The notes under the pieces are model-generated. The model ran no database searches, was not told where the DNA came from, and was given only the letters and a program-made list of their open reading frames with translations. Positions 47,601 through 54,465 of a stretch of DNA of 64,000 nt are shown one piece after another (position 1 is the first letter of the stretch; every line of letters starts with the position of its first letter). The position numbers and the translations under genes were made by a program. The stretch is from NCBI GenBank assembly GCA_025617745.1, contig CM046871.1, positions 35,684,722 through 35,748,721 on the forward strand. The letters are read 5' to 3'. The stretch comes from Heliocidaris erythrogramma (Eukaryota; Echinodermata; Echinoidea; Camarodonta; Echinometridae).

Positions 47601-49999
47601 CATACAGGATTCAATATTTGTGTGAATTTCCCGTAATTACAAAACATACAATTCAACCATTTTCATTAGGAATATTATTATCTATCCATGACGAAAATTT
47701 AATTGTCAAAGAGTCGTTTGAATTTGTAGTGAAGGTGACTTTGTGAATCACCACAGCTTTCCAGTCTTCAAAATGTACCCTTTATCAAGACACTTCATCC
47801 AAACCAGTGCATTATTCAAAGGAAAGACATTAACCCAATCTGGTGTCTGCATCACAAAGGTACCTCAGTGGCATGAGGTTTACACAAGTTTACCAGCTTT
47901 CCATCACCCTTTTCATGATGTACTTTCAATAGTTTAGTAGGACTTTTAGAATAAGGTTTCTGCATGCAGACTAACTACTTTGCTGCTCCACCTGTGAGAG
48001 TGACCTCATGGACTACATGTATCTGTCCAAATATTTGGGGTCAACTCTGACAAGGACATCCTGAAGTAGCCTATTACACTACATAATGGTTCCTGTTTCT
48101 CTCTGACTTAAAAAAAACACATTTATCATCTCGGCATTACCAAGCTTAATGGGGCCAATCACCAAGAAATAATAACAATTTGCTTGTCAATGGAGTTTAA
48201 CGTCTTCTTTTATATGATGGAATCCTCTTTATGTCCAAATATGTCCTGAGCTTCACATATCTCCAAGGCTTCAATTGGTGACTCTAGAAAAGTGTCACAA
48301 GTCAGTTTGGCAGAGGGAGGGGGTGGCAGGATTAATAACATTCAAAAATTGTTTGTCACATCGGTAGTGTCTGTTATCTATATGGCTTCACTGAGTGACC
48401 CAAGAGAAGTGTCAGCAAGGCAGTTTGGCAAAGGGAGGGTGGTGGGGTAACAGAGTTGACCCACTGCCTACAAGAAACAATGGGTTCATGTACTAAGCCT
48501 ATGGGAATGACTAACTCAGTAGTCAACTGGTTCAACTATTGCTTCTAACCTTAGTAGGGTCTGTAATCTCCATGGCTTCACTGAGTGAGCCTAGAGTAGT
48601 GTCAGCAAGGAAGTTTGGCGGAAGGCTGTAGTTCATCCCCAGGCTGTCAGTCTCCTGCTTGGTGGGAGTCTTTGCCAAGATATCTGCTTTGAACCATGAG
48701 ACAGGGGGAAAAGAAATGATTCTTTTTTGAGAGGGTGTAAGCATGCAATTCACTATAATTAAACATTTAGACAAATACATTTTACGAAAGAACCTTCATC
48801 AGGTAATGCTAGAAGGGTGAAATCCTCAAACCATACTACTGTTGGCTATCCAATCTGCATGCATTTATTCTAATTCTTCAAATGAATAAATACCATTTTG
48901 AAACTAGGCAGATCAAATGATCTTCTCCTTGTGGAATATTTGACCAGAATCTAGCTTAATGACCAGGCTCCACTGTTGCCCTTCAAATCTGCATGCTTCT
49001 AATCTATTCTTCATAAATGAATCAATGTCTTTCTGCTTCTCATTGATGAAGTGAATTAAAGCCTTTCTGGCTCTCAGCACTGAGGCAGATAAATGACTAG
49101 GATCTAGTCTAGTTTCATGACTCCATACATACCTTGAAGCGAGTCCAGGGTCTCCATGAAGTCTTGATCAAAGTCTGGCTCCAGCTGCATAAGACCTGGC
49201 TGGATGATGTCACTGTTGTATACATGACGAGCTGAGCGTAGGAGAATCACATAAAAAAAACATGATGATGATGATGAAAGCCTAAAAACTAGCATCACAG
49301 CATATCAAGCCCAGAACAAATTCACTTGGGGTTAAATTTCCACAAAAACTTATTTCCCTAGCGGTTCAGATGACAATACTGGAATTCAGGGTGCACCAGG
49401 ACCTGTTTAAATTTGTACATGTGGGGGAGATGTGTATGTGTGTGTGTGTGTGTGTAATTGGGTTTTTACAGACGTGTATCAATCAGATATGACTATTTAC
49501 GTCTGGGGACTGACCGTTAACGTCACCATCCGAAAGACGGGACTCGGTCTCGAACCTGGGTATGCTGAATCAGTTTAAAACTTCCACTGTTAGCTGGAGT
49601 ACAGGCGCACGCCACAACACCCAGTTGTGGCATTGTGGGGGAGGGGAGGGGGGCTGTAAAGAGTGAAATTTTGAAAACAATGCAATGCAACATTTTTGAA
49701 ACAACAAGTGTCCAGCTCTGTCTAAGTGTATATGCAGTGAAATTTGCTTCCTGTCCCAACTGTAATAACAAACTGAACATTTTCTTCATTGCCTGGTTAG
49801 AAAACAAATAAAACTCACTGATTTTCTTTGGTGCCGGGACGGTGAAGTGTTTCCTCTCTGTGCTGATGAAGAGTGTGTCTGTGAAATCTTTGAGAGTGTC
49901 ATCGTTCATGAGCTTCTGAGCGGACATGGGAGACAGGGGTGGGTGGGGCATATCCAGGTTGAAGGCATTGTCTTCTGGAGTCCTGTGTGCACTGTCCCC
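26534..49999 (-). CDS. MLXIP/MLXIPL-like: Mondo (MondoA/ChREBP) bHLH-ZIP transcription factor, central and C-terminal part
   Basis: Mondo proteins sense glucose-6-phosphate, dimerise with Mlx and bind carbohydrate-response E-boxes, shuttling from cytoplasm to nucleus. Exons in transcript order: 49819-49999, 49133-49231, 48550-48683, 46502-46930, 44217-44892, 43495-43691, 41832-41925, 40452-40519, 35790-35846, 32776-32932, 31183-31282, 29717-29840, 27190-27319, 26534-26661. All phases agree, giving 857 residues and a stop. Order of parts: FTDTLF and SDIIQPGLMQLEPDFD of the Mondo conserved region, a Q/S/P-rich middle, an Arg/Ser/Asn-rich stretch, a basic helix HLHSEHKRRYHIQTGLDEM, a zipper, and a C-terminal dimerisation/cytoplasmic-retention domain (NWKWWIFSMIARPLF...). 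The early conserved region, with the nuclear-export and 14-3-3 motifs, lies to the right. One ancestral gene predates the vertebrate MLXIP/MLXIPL split, so neither symbol is exact. Confidence 0.95.
27190..27319 (-). CDS. MLXIP/MLXIPL-like: Mondo exon (C-terminal domain, middle)
   Basis: The acceptor is ATTTACAG|TTC and the donor AAAT|GTAAGT; 130 nt. It encodes FSMIARPLFTSYVAAV and DWVEESCRLKPLRK, aligning to FSIIIKPLFESFKGMV and SWLDQHCSLPILRP of human MondoA. Confidence 0.95.
27622..28897 (+). repeat. Pearl-like element P1: seven ~170-bp monomers + (GGAC)n + terminal palindrome
   Basis: GCTAAAAACCA recurs at 27624, 27801, 27970, 28142, 28312, 28482 and 28652, so the period is about 170 bp. 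The last monomer is followed by GGGACGGACGGACGGAC (about 28828) and then a hairpin, CCTCCGGCACCCACC / GGTGGGTGGAGG (about 28860-28891). This core-repeats + tetranucleotide + end-palindrome order resembles the 'pearl'/CvA elements of bivalves, thought to be non-autonomous Helitron relatives. Each monomer contains TGACCT half-sites spaced one base apart. It lies in a Mondo intron. Confidence 0.85.
29348..29689. mobile_element. MITE family J
   Basis: Terminal inverted repeats ACATACCTGCCAAC / GTTGGCAGGTATGT bound 342 bp. The interior contains a tRNA-A-box-like GTCTGTAGCTCAATTATACGG and a 23-bp hairpin at 29433-29483. Confidence 0.8.
29433..29483. repeat. Near-perfect 23-bp hairpin
   Basis: GTGCGTAGCATTCACAGGGC-CGT pairs with ACG-GCCCTGTGAATGGTACGCAC around the 5-nt loop CTCTC, with one mismatch. 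It sits in the middle of MITE J. Confidence 0.9.
29717..29840 (-). CDS. MLXIP/MLXIPL-like: Mondo exon (after zipper)
   Basis: The acceptor is GTTACAG|T and the donor GATT|GTATCC; 124 nt. It encodes ECQDSLPDTGAPVN (human SCQQLLPATGVPVT), MCNEYINQQMKDNWKWWI, the start of the C-terminal domain. The donor lacks the +5 G but phase and homology fix it. Confidence 0.94.
30150..30573. mobile_element. MITE family C, copy 1 (TTAA type)
   Basis: Bounded by TTAA at 30150-30153 and 30570-30573. Inverted ends are AGGGAATGTCCACCCTGATT / AATCAGGGTGGACTTTCC. Interior: GGGGTACAGGGCAAAAGGGAG and GCAAGATACGTCAC. Copies also lie at 34951 and 18779. Confidence 0.88.
30890..31080. repeat. Short tandem/interspersed repeat, ~40-55 bp unit
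   Basis: CATCAATATCTGATTGTAATACATGTAATCAAAA is repeated with variants about five times. No coding content. Confidence 0.8.
31183..31282 (-). CDS. MLXIP/MLXIPL-like: Mondo exon (leucine zipper)
   Basis: The acceptor is TCACACAG|CT and the donor ATATG|GTAAGT; 100 nt, two split codons. It encodes HEYIIHLKDETNSLRQEVDK and SRDEIKKVNDEI, the heptad zipper (human TVEYITKLQQERGQMQEEARRL region) used for pairing with Mlx. Confidence 0.95.
31290..31640 (-). mobile_element. tRNA-derived SINE
   Basis: On the minus strand it starts TTGTGGTCTAGTGGATATG (box A-like), carries box B GGTTCGAGTCC at about 31577-31587, and ends GCGCTATGTAAATGTAATATTATT. Relatives are at 38440-38705 and 33690-34680 (interrupted), with tails at 34282, 35512, 51560 and 54195. 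Confidence 0.82.
32083..32303. mobile_element. MITE family P
   Basis: Terminal inverted repeats TTTAACCCCTACCATGCC / GGCATGGAAAGGGTTAA about 220 bp apart, in a Mondo intron. Confidence 0.75.
32776..32932 (-). CDS. MLXIP/MLXIPL-like: Mondo exon (basic helix-loop-helix)
   Basis: The acceptor is GGACTTTAG|GAG and the donor CAGAAAG|GTAAGA; 157 nt. It encodes RRRIKHLHSEHKRRYHIQTG in the basic region/helix 1 (human KHISAEQKRRFNIKICFD), a loop with NNGGSDNNSKV, and helix 2 STATMLQK. The basic H-x3-E-x-K-R-R residues that contact E-boxes are present. Confidence 0.96.
33129..33637. mobile_element. MITE family B, copy 1, with family A inserted
   Basis: Bounded by TTAA at 33129 and 33634. Ends are AGGGAAGCTGGAGTTCTAGG and CCAGAACTAAACATTACCTTTAA. 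Its interior (GTGAGCTTTCTCATTCTTAT, TGTAGACATGATCAACCTT) recurs in copies 2-6. A family A MITE occupies 33476-33618 between ATGACC and AGAACT. Confidence 0.82.
33476..33618. mobile_element. MITE family A, nested in family B
   Basis: Terminal repeats CTGGGGAGCGTTTCATCAAG / CTTGATGAAACGCTCCCCAG are perfect. The core has TTTGCTCTCAGCC and GCTTATAACAGTTGTCGG. Confidence 0.9.
33872..34574. mobile_element. MITE family B, copy 2 (contains element M)
   Basis: TTAA at 33872-33875 and 34571-34574; ends AGAGGTTGAGTTCTGG / CCAGAACTCAACTTTATC. It sits inside a SINE and itself holds the TA-flanked element M at 34199-34509. Confidence 0.88.
34199..34509. mobile_element. Element M (TA target, GACCGCTTCTGTAATG ends)
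   Basis: Terminal inverted repeats GACCGCTTCTGTAATGTATA / TGCATACATTACCGAAGCGGTC are flanked by TA on each side, as with Tc1/mariner-type insertions. The interior carries an (AAT)n-GGGTATTTATATAGCGC SINE-tail piece at 34282-34370. Confidence 0.85.
34951..35498. mobile_element. MITE family C, copy 2 (TTAA type)
   Basis: TTAA at 34951 and 35495; ends AAGGGACGTCCACCCTGG / CAAGGTGGACTTTAAC. The interior is shared with 30150-30573. A fragment in opposite orientation is at 35583-35690. Confidence 0.85.
35512..35590 (-). mobile_element. SINE 3' tail fragment
   Basis: (AAT)n then AATGTAACTTATATAGCGCC and CTCTGTGGAGTCCTCAAGGCG, the 3' portion of the tRNA-SINE/tail family; the matching plus-strand piece is at 51560-51640. 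Confidence 0.65.
35790..35846 (-). CDS. MLXIP/MLXIPL-like: Mondo microexon before bHLH
   Basis: 57 nt, phase 0 to 0; acceptor CCATTGTAG|TTC, donor GACAAG|GTGAGC. It encodes FHAPRAKRQKTPDSGSKDK, a basic linker leading into EARRRIKHL. It may add to the nuclear-import signal. Confidence 0.85.
35928..36228. mobile_element. MITE family D, copy 3
   Basis: Ends TGGCCCGTATTATGAACTC / GAGTTCAGAATACGGGCCA with internal AACTATGG/CCATAGTTAAACC pairing. Confidence 0.82.
37212..37639. mobile_element. MITE family K
   Basis: Terminal repeats AATAAGCGAGTTCGTAATT / AATTACAAACTCGCTTATT, 428 bp, AT-rich interior. Confidence 0.8.
37706..38120. mobile_element. MITE family B, copy 3, with two family A insertions
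   Basis: Left part (GGTCCAGTTCTGGTAAAGGT) and right part (TCACAATGTAATCGCATGACC-AGAACTCAACTTTAT) of family B flank two family A MITEs at 37740-37881 and 37896-38035. Confidence 0.75.
37740..38035. mobile_element. Two tandem family A MITEs
   Basis: 37740-37881 and 37896-38035 are each a complete palindromic family A element with CTGGGGAG(C/T)GTTTCATCAAG-type ends. They are separated by about 14 bp and in the same orientation. Confidence 0.85.
38440..38705 (-). mobile_element. tRNA-derived SINE, second full-length-like copy
   Basis: Box A-like TGTGGTCTAGTAGATAAG at about 38690 and box B-like GGTTCAAATCG at about 38650-38660, then GTCCTTTGGCAAGACATTAA as in the 31-kb copy, and an ATT-rich 3' end. 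Confidence 0.8.
38814..39137. mobile_element. Two family A MITEs, one with internal triplication
   Basis: 38814-38986 contains GTTATTTCATAAGTTTTATAACA repeated three times in the centre. 39016-39137 is a second copy in inverse orientation starting GGGCCCTGTTTCATAAAACTTG and truncated on the right. Confidence 0.78.
39245..39480. repeat. Dispersed repeat T, copy 2
   Basis: See the copy at 25060-25300; the shared phrases are in the same order and orientation. Confidence 0.6.
39594..39788. mobile_element. MITE family Q
   Basis: Inverted ends TACTGTAAAAGTGGAAATTTTCG / CGAAATATTCCACGTTTACAGTA flank CG-containing TTTTCGCGC and GCGCGAAAT motifs. A diverged relative with CGCGAAAGTTTC motifs lies at about 32570-32740. 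Confidence 0.75.
39957..40098. mobile_element. MITE family A copy
   Basis: GGGGAGCGTTTCATCAAGCG ... TTGATGAAACGCTCCCC; palindromic arms nearly perfect. Confidence 0.88.
40452..40519 (-). CDS. MLXIP/MLXIPL-like: Mondo exon
   Basis: The acceptor is ATATCTTAG|GT and the donor TTTGAG|GTTGGT; 68 nt. It encodes AASSPGSQIEFPETPTSLRE-FE. A second possible acceptor (AAGTCAG|ATA, 40493) would drop eight residues and break phase with the exon at 41832, so the longer form is preferred. Confidence 0.8.
41832..41925 (-). CDS. MLXIP/MLXIPL-like: Mondo exon
   Basis: The acceptor is GATCTATAG|TCT and the donor GCATCTA|GTGAGT; 94 nt, phase 0 in, phase 1 out. It encodes SDVKELGLRSPSTDRDLTIS then VPSSCQASAAS. 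Recognised by splice signals, phase and Ser/Pro composition; the segment is not conserved in vertebrates. Confidence 0.78.
43495..43691 (-). CDS. MLXIP/MLXIPL-like: Mondo exon with Ser/Arg/Asn repeat
   Basis: The acceptor is CCCACCCAG|CA and the donor GGGAAG|GTAGGT; 197 nt. It reads YSSQSNSKSNSKANSRANSR, then PSSRPSSRGNSRASSRANSP and GLPGQFQDSLQAALQGK. The first half is made of decayed SNSRA/SSRP triplet-codon units, a low-complexity, positively charged expansion. A CAG|CAG double acceptor is present and could add or drop one residue. Confidence 0.85.
44217..44892 (-). CDS. MLXIP/MLXIPL-like: Mondo large exon, Gln/Ser/Pro-rich region
   Basis: The acceptor is ACATTTCCAG|GTT and the donor AAAGAG|GTTTGA (weak, fixed by phase); 676 nt. 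Codes for a probably disordered activation region with repeats such as HSVPSPQQHSVPSPQQYSVA and ASPQQ units, plus MDIEQYSSVPVTPVG. A conserved-looking helix-forming patch NEAIDLLSSQI lies near the start. Confidence 0.9.
45289..46267 (+). repeat. Pearl-like element P2: six ~150-bp monomers + (GGAC)n + palindrome
   Basis: ACCATTTTTATGTA recurs about every 150 bp from 45292 to 46044. Then come GGGGACGGACGGACAGACG (about 46199) and the hairpin TGCCTCCGGC-TACCACC / GGTGGGCGGAGGCA (about 46230-46264). The monomer shares CCCCAAAATCTAATCAGTTC and the TGACCT cluster with P1, and the terminal palindrome is nearly the same. It lies in a Mondo intron. Confidence 0.85.
46502..46930 (-). CDS. MLXIP/MLXIPL-like: Mondo exon, central region
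   Basis: The acceptor is TTCCCCACAG|TCC and the donor AATCAG|GTAGGG; 429 nt, phase 0 to 0. It encodes LMNAYPIAIMANSGSN, QYDPMVSSVSLPDFSTSPMY and Gln/Asn-rich sequence (NQNNNMAARS, GQLSPQQSMPMV). Probably part of the transactivation region. Confidence 0.9.
47100..47552. mobile_element. MITE family S, TTAA type, perfect ends
   Basis: TTAA at 47100-47103 and 47549-47552. Perfect 16-bp inverted repeats AGACCTCAGCCTGACC / GGTCAGGCTGAGGTCT. The interior is non-coding, and perfect ends suggest a recent insertion. TTAA duplication suggests piggyBac-type mobilisation. Confidence 0.9.
48550..48683 (-). CDS. MLXIP/MLXIPL-like: Mondo exon
   Basis: The acceptor is TCAAAGCAG|AT and the donor ACTAAG|GTTAGA; 134 nt. 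It encodes ILAKTPTKQETDSLGMNYSL and PPNFLADTTLGSLSEAMEIT, following the IQPGLM block. Confidence 0.88.
49133..49231 (-). CDS. MLXIP/MLXIPL-like: Mondo exon (conserved IQPGL block)
   Basis: The acceptor is TACGCTCAG|CT and the donor TTCAAG|GTATGT; 99 nt. It encodes NSDIIQPGLMQLEPDFDQDF, matching human MondoA GNADMIQPGLIPLQPNLDFM at the end of the glucose-responsive Mondo conserved region. Confidence 0.95.
49440..49625 (-). mobile_element. 7SL-headed SINE, copy 1
   Basis: On the minus strand it starts ACTGGGTGTTGTGGCGTGCG, then CCTGTACTCCAGCTA, a box B AGGTTCGAGACCG, and ends ACACGTCTGTAAAAACCC-AATT(AC)n. The first about 45 nt resembles the 5' Alu domain of 7SL RNA (GGTGGCGCGTGCCTGTAGTCC type). 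It matches 63808-63993 at about 93%. Confidence 0.75.
49819..49999 (-). CDS. MLXIP/MLXIPL-like: Mondo exon (DTLF block)
   Basis: The acceptor is TTTCAATAG|GGG and the donor AAAATCA|GTGAGT; 181 nt, phase 0 in. It encodes MPHPPLSPMSAQKLMNDDTL then KDFTDTLF and VPAPKKI, aligning to the LMSEFSDTLFSTLSS...WPNPREIA part of MondoA. First securely identified exon at this end. Confidence 0.94.
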
Positions 50000-50044
50000 C
50001 TATTGAAAGAGATTATCCATTAATACAGATTTACACATGTATGT

Positions 50045-50240
50045 TCTTAAAGTTAAGGTTGAGTTCTGGGAAAGGTGAAAAATAATTTGTGAGCTTTCTG
50101 ATTCATTATCATTTTGATGATTCCAAAACCTCACAGTATACACTAATCCTTATTTAGACATATTCATCCTTTCCCAATTGCTCCAGGACAGTTTCTTTCA
50201 CAAGGTAATTACATGACCAAAACTCAACTTTATCTTTAAA
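50045..50240. mobile_element. MITE family B, shortened copy
   Basis: Starts AAGGTTGAGTTCTGGGAAAGG and ends GACCAAAACTCAACTTTATC; internally deleted relative to copy 2. A right-end fragment is at about 52100-52180. Confidence 0.75.
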
Positions 50241-50310
50241 GGGTGTCATCATTCATTGGACCAGAAATGGGAGAGAGGGGTGGGTGGGGCACGTGCAAAT
50301 TGATGGTATT

Positions 50311-50311
50311 T

Positions 50312-50346
<35 letters not shown>
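50311..50346. repeat. (GA)n microsatellite
   Basis: Uninterrupted GA dinucleotides, about 18 units. Confidence 0.9.
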
Positions 50347-50349
<3 letters not shown>

Positions 50350-50807
50350 AACATTAAGACTAATTTATGCAATGTTCTACCATTTGGAAATAAAAAATAG
50401 TATACAGGATGTGAGTTTGAAGGATCGAAGGATCCAAGGGTAAAGGTCTCTTGTGATTATAAAGGCCACTACATATCATGGGAAAGATCATTTGCCCATG
50501 CACGTCCTAAATTATGGAATAGCCTTCCTGAAGACATCAACTAGCACATCAATGATGTGGCGCTCATCCGGCATCCAGCAAAGAAATTCAAGCAATTTGT
50601 ACTTTGAACAAAATACACATAATGGACTTCTTTCAACAATTTTCTTACATCAGTAACAGCATTTCACCTTGAAAACTAGGGCCGAAAGGGTGAACTACTT
50701 CTATATTGCAGCCTGTAGAACTCAGGAGTAGTACCACGTCCACACACACCGATGGGTGCTATGCCAAAACTCATTATTGTGTAATACAATAAAGAGTGCA
50801 TAAGCCA

Positions 50808-51502
50808 TTTTTGTGATCTTTTTAATAAATTTCGCATAAATTATAATTTTCTAGACAAAATTTCAAAATTCCGAGTAGAAGTTCAATGAACCTCATGAAA
50901 GTCTTTCAGATGGAACAAAAAAAATTGAAATCGGTCAATAAATGAGGAAGGAGAAGCAATTTTTGTGATTTTTGAATAAATATCGCATAAATTAGCATAA
51001 TTAATTTTGTAGAAAAAATTTCAAAGTTCCGTCTAGAATTTCAATGAACCTCATGAAAGTCTTTCACATGGAACAAAAAAAAATCGAAGTCGGTAAATAA
51101 ATGAGGAAGGAGAAGAAATTTTTGTGATTTTTGAATAAATATCGCATAAATTAGCATAATTAATTTTGTAGACAAAATTTCAAAATTCCGTGTAGAAGTT
51201 CGATGAACCTCATGAAAGTCTTTCAGATGGAACAAAAAAAAATCGAAATCGGTCAATAAATGAGGAAGGAGAAGCAATTTTTGTGATTTTTGAGAATGCG
51301 CATAAATTAGCATATTTAATGAGTTTCAAAATTCTGTATAGAAGTTTCGAATCCCCCACCTAGTGCTATCATATAAAGCAAACGGAATTAAAATCGGGTA
51401 AGAAATGGCGAAGAAGAAGCATTTTGAAATTGTGGACGGACGGACGACGGACGACTCGCCACGGCATAAGCTCATCTGGCCCATTCGGGCCGGATGAGCT
51501 AA
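50808..51502 (+). repeat. Pearl-like element P3: ~158-bp monomers + (GGAC)n + palindrome
   Basis: TTTTTGTGAT..TTGAATAAATATCGCATAAATTAG recurs at about 50812, 50960, 51120 and 51280. Then GGACGGACGGACGACGGACG and a hairpin AGCTCATCTGGCCC / GGGCCGGATGAGCT ending CTAA at 51500. Monomer sequence is unrelated to P1/P2 but the layout is identical. Confidence 0.82.
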
Positions 51503-51559
51503 AAAGTGCATAACATCCGATTCTTTTAAAAATCATGTAAAAACATTTCTGTTCAATTA

Positions 51560-51645
51560 ATTTCTACATGCGCCTTGAGCACTCCACAGAGTGGATTTGG
51601 CGATATATAAGTTACATTTATTATTATTATTATTATTTACAACCC
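51560..51645 (+). mobile_element. SINE 3' tail fragment
   Basis: CCTTGAGCACTCCACAGAGTGG, GCGATATATAAGTTACATTT then (ATT)n; 3' end of the tRNA-SINE tail family. Confidence 0.65.
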
Positions 51646-52934
51646 GACTACAACTACTTTATATTTGAAGATTTTAAAATCAAATTGAGCACTGGTTATT
51701 ATTACTGAAATTTTTGTGAGCTCACTGTATTTTCAGCCGGTAGATTTATAAATCATAATACAGAACATAAATTTACAAATATTGAAACCATCCTTTCTAA
51801 CCTGTTTGTCCTTTTTGTATAGATTTCAGCTGATAGAGTTATAAATCATAATACAGAACAGAAATTTCCAAATATTGAAACGATCCTTTCTAAACTGTTT
51901 GTCCTTTCTGTATAGATTTCACAAGCGATTTTTTTTTCTTTCATATGGAATATATAAAGGGTAATAAGTCATGACATCATGATGTTGCCAATTTATTAAG
52001 TATGTTCTGTAATACAGATTAATCTGTGTTTAATACCACTATCAGTGATACATTGTGCATTCATTTACATACCTGCATGGATCTATATTATTGAAAATAT
52101 CATCAACCTTTCCCAATTGCTTTGAGGCATTTTCTTTTACAATGTAATCGCATGACCAGAACTCAACTTTATCTTTAAGCATATGCTGACATTAAACAGC
52201 TCTGCGGTGGCTTCAGGATTTCCCTCAACAGGGTAGGAGGCCTCTGAGGCTTCCTTGACAGGAGGGTCAACCAGTGAAAGCCGTTATTGAACATTCTGGC
52301 ACGGCTGTGATAGTAGTTGAATTGCCTATTAATTTTGCTAAGATTAAATAGAAAATTTACTTTAGTTCTATTTGTGCCTGAAATTTTATGTGTTTTTTGT
52401 ATGTTCAGGGTGATTTATTATAGGCATTGGAGGGGAAACACCACATCAAAGCTGCTCTCTGCTATCTGCTTAAAGTATATGACCGTTGATGTGAGAAAGA
52501 GCAAAACCGGGTATGCTGCTTGACTTCTGTTGAGTCGGGTGACTATGGATATACCAAATTATCACCAAGGGTTTTTTTTTCTTCAAATGTAGAAAAGTAG
52601 AAGACAGAAACTTCAGTTGCCCTTACCCTGACTGGTGGGTGTGAATATACCTACTGAGTAGCACGTAATCATGCCGACCTGCAGACCTGCATGTAGGCAA
52701 TAAATATTACCTTGACTTCTGCATACCCCCAGGGATAAAATAGGACACAGCAGGAAACTTAAGATGGTAATCAAAGACATCTTTAATGATGTCATACCAG
52801 TGTATAGTCTATACTATACACTTGATGTGATATTATGTAGAACCCTGTGGCATCTGCCTGAAAGAATGTACACTGCTGGCCCCTACAATGTACATCTAGC
52901 ATCTAGTGCTCTGTGTATAACTCAAACTACCCTC

Positions 52935-53308
52935 TCAAAAAAATTGACCAAATTTTGTGGCTCAATACCTTTTATTCAGAGCTCTAAAAAATATACCAGA
53001 AGCATGAGTAGAAAGAAACTTTCTGCACACACCTTGTCCATTTTTGTTGCATTACCATATATTACGTTTGATGCTAAGAATTTAAAAAACAAGAATAGGC
53101 TCTAAAGTCCTTAAATTGGTAACATATTGAAAGGTTCAAAATCATTGGTTTTTTTAAATCAAATTGTTCCCAACCATGTATATTGTTTTCAAAGACCTTA
53201 CATTTTATTAGAACCATGTAGCACTAGAAGAATTATATTGTTGCCAATTTAAAGAACAAAAAGTGATCAATTTAGCCCTTAAATAATTCTCGTCACGAAA
53301 GGGTTAAA
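52935..53308. mobile_element. MITE family O, copy 2
   Basis: Same interior as 23363-23757; right end CTCGTCACGAAAGGGTTAAA, left end degraded. Confidence 0.72.
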
Positions 53309-53852
53309 TTGTTATCAAATAGTTATTTGCTCCATGTAACAAATGATAATTCATCAAAGTATATGAATGAACCAACATTTATGTCAAAAATTATACCTCC
53401 TATGCACACACACTCCCAGTGTTCCAAGTCATATTGCTTGGGATAATTTATACTTATCCATATATTTGCCATAACTTGCCAGGCAAAGATTCTTTCGATG
53501 CCTCCTTCTTCTTTGTGTTATTTACAAATGTTCTCAAACACGATATTGCACTTGTCAGAGGGAAATGAGTGTGAATTTCAATCAATTAATAACGAATTTG
53601 TAATTTTAAATGAAAAATTTGAAATTATTCTATGAATTGTGCAAGTCATGAAAAATCAATTCATAACAACGACTCTACATGTTAGCACCTTTAAATTATG
53701 TCAGGTACACTTACTAGATTCTTGAACATGATGTTATGTAAGTGTTATTAAAGCTGGTGACTATTAATCAAGACATTATGGTCATAGAGCAGAGACCCCA
53801 GGGCTGAAAACAAACATGACGTCAAGAGCAATGAAAAGGGCAGACATGGATG

Positions 53853-53908
53853 CGTTGATGGACGGACGGACGGAACATCATCTCACGTTGCCTGAAGGCA
53901 AGACTAAA
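53853..53908 (+). repeat. Pearl/Helitron-like 3' end relic
   Basis: GGACGGACGGACGGA followed by hairpin TTGCCTGAAGGCAA and GACTAA. This is the tetranucleotide + hairpin + CTAA terminus without a recognisable monomer array. Confidence 0.6.
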
Positions 53909-54194
53909 CAAGATGTGAAGTACATTCCAGGAATGTCAGTTAGAGCATAACAAAGTATTTCATTTGTAATCTGACAGTTACACAGCATTGACGTAAGGTT
54001 GAAATCTATCTGTCTGCTCTCTGACATCACCGTTATGTAATTGATACCTCTGCCCCTGCCCGATGGTGCCTTTATAGTTTGCAGGCACGTATCATTTTCA
54101 GTCTCTTTCGGGACTACGCTCTAGACTAGCCTATGACAGATCCATGTACTGTAACCTCCTGTGCCCTGACAGTTACATGACAATAGCTCTGTTC

Positions 54195-54465
54195 ATACAC
54201 CAAGGCATTTTATCTACATTGCTCCTCTCCACCCAGGTGTTAAATGGGTACCCGGGAGGATGCGAACGTCATTGTGGTTGGATTAGCATGTGCACGCTTG
54301 GAAACAGGCGACTGGCTCTGCTCCCCAGGAGTGGAGAATGTGCACTGTAATGTGCAGATCGCAACTGAATCCAGTGACCGTGGTAATAATGCTGTAAGCA
54401 CTTTGGTCGGTTACATTGTAACTGGTAAGGCGCTATAAAAGAAACAGCCATTATTATTATTACGG
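54195..54465 (+). mobile_element. SINE-like fragment
   Basis: Contains CACCCAGGTGTTAAATGGGTACC, AAGGCGCTATAAAAGAAACAGCC and an (ATT)n end. No box A/B visible, so truncated 5' or a different member of the tail family. Confidence 0.55.
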
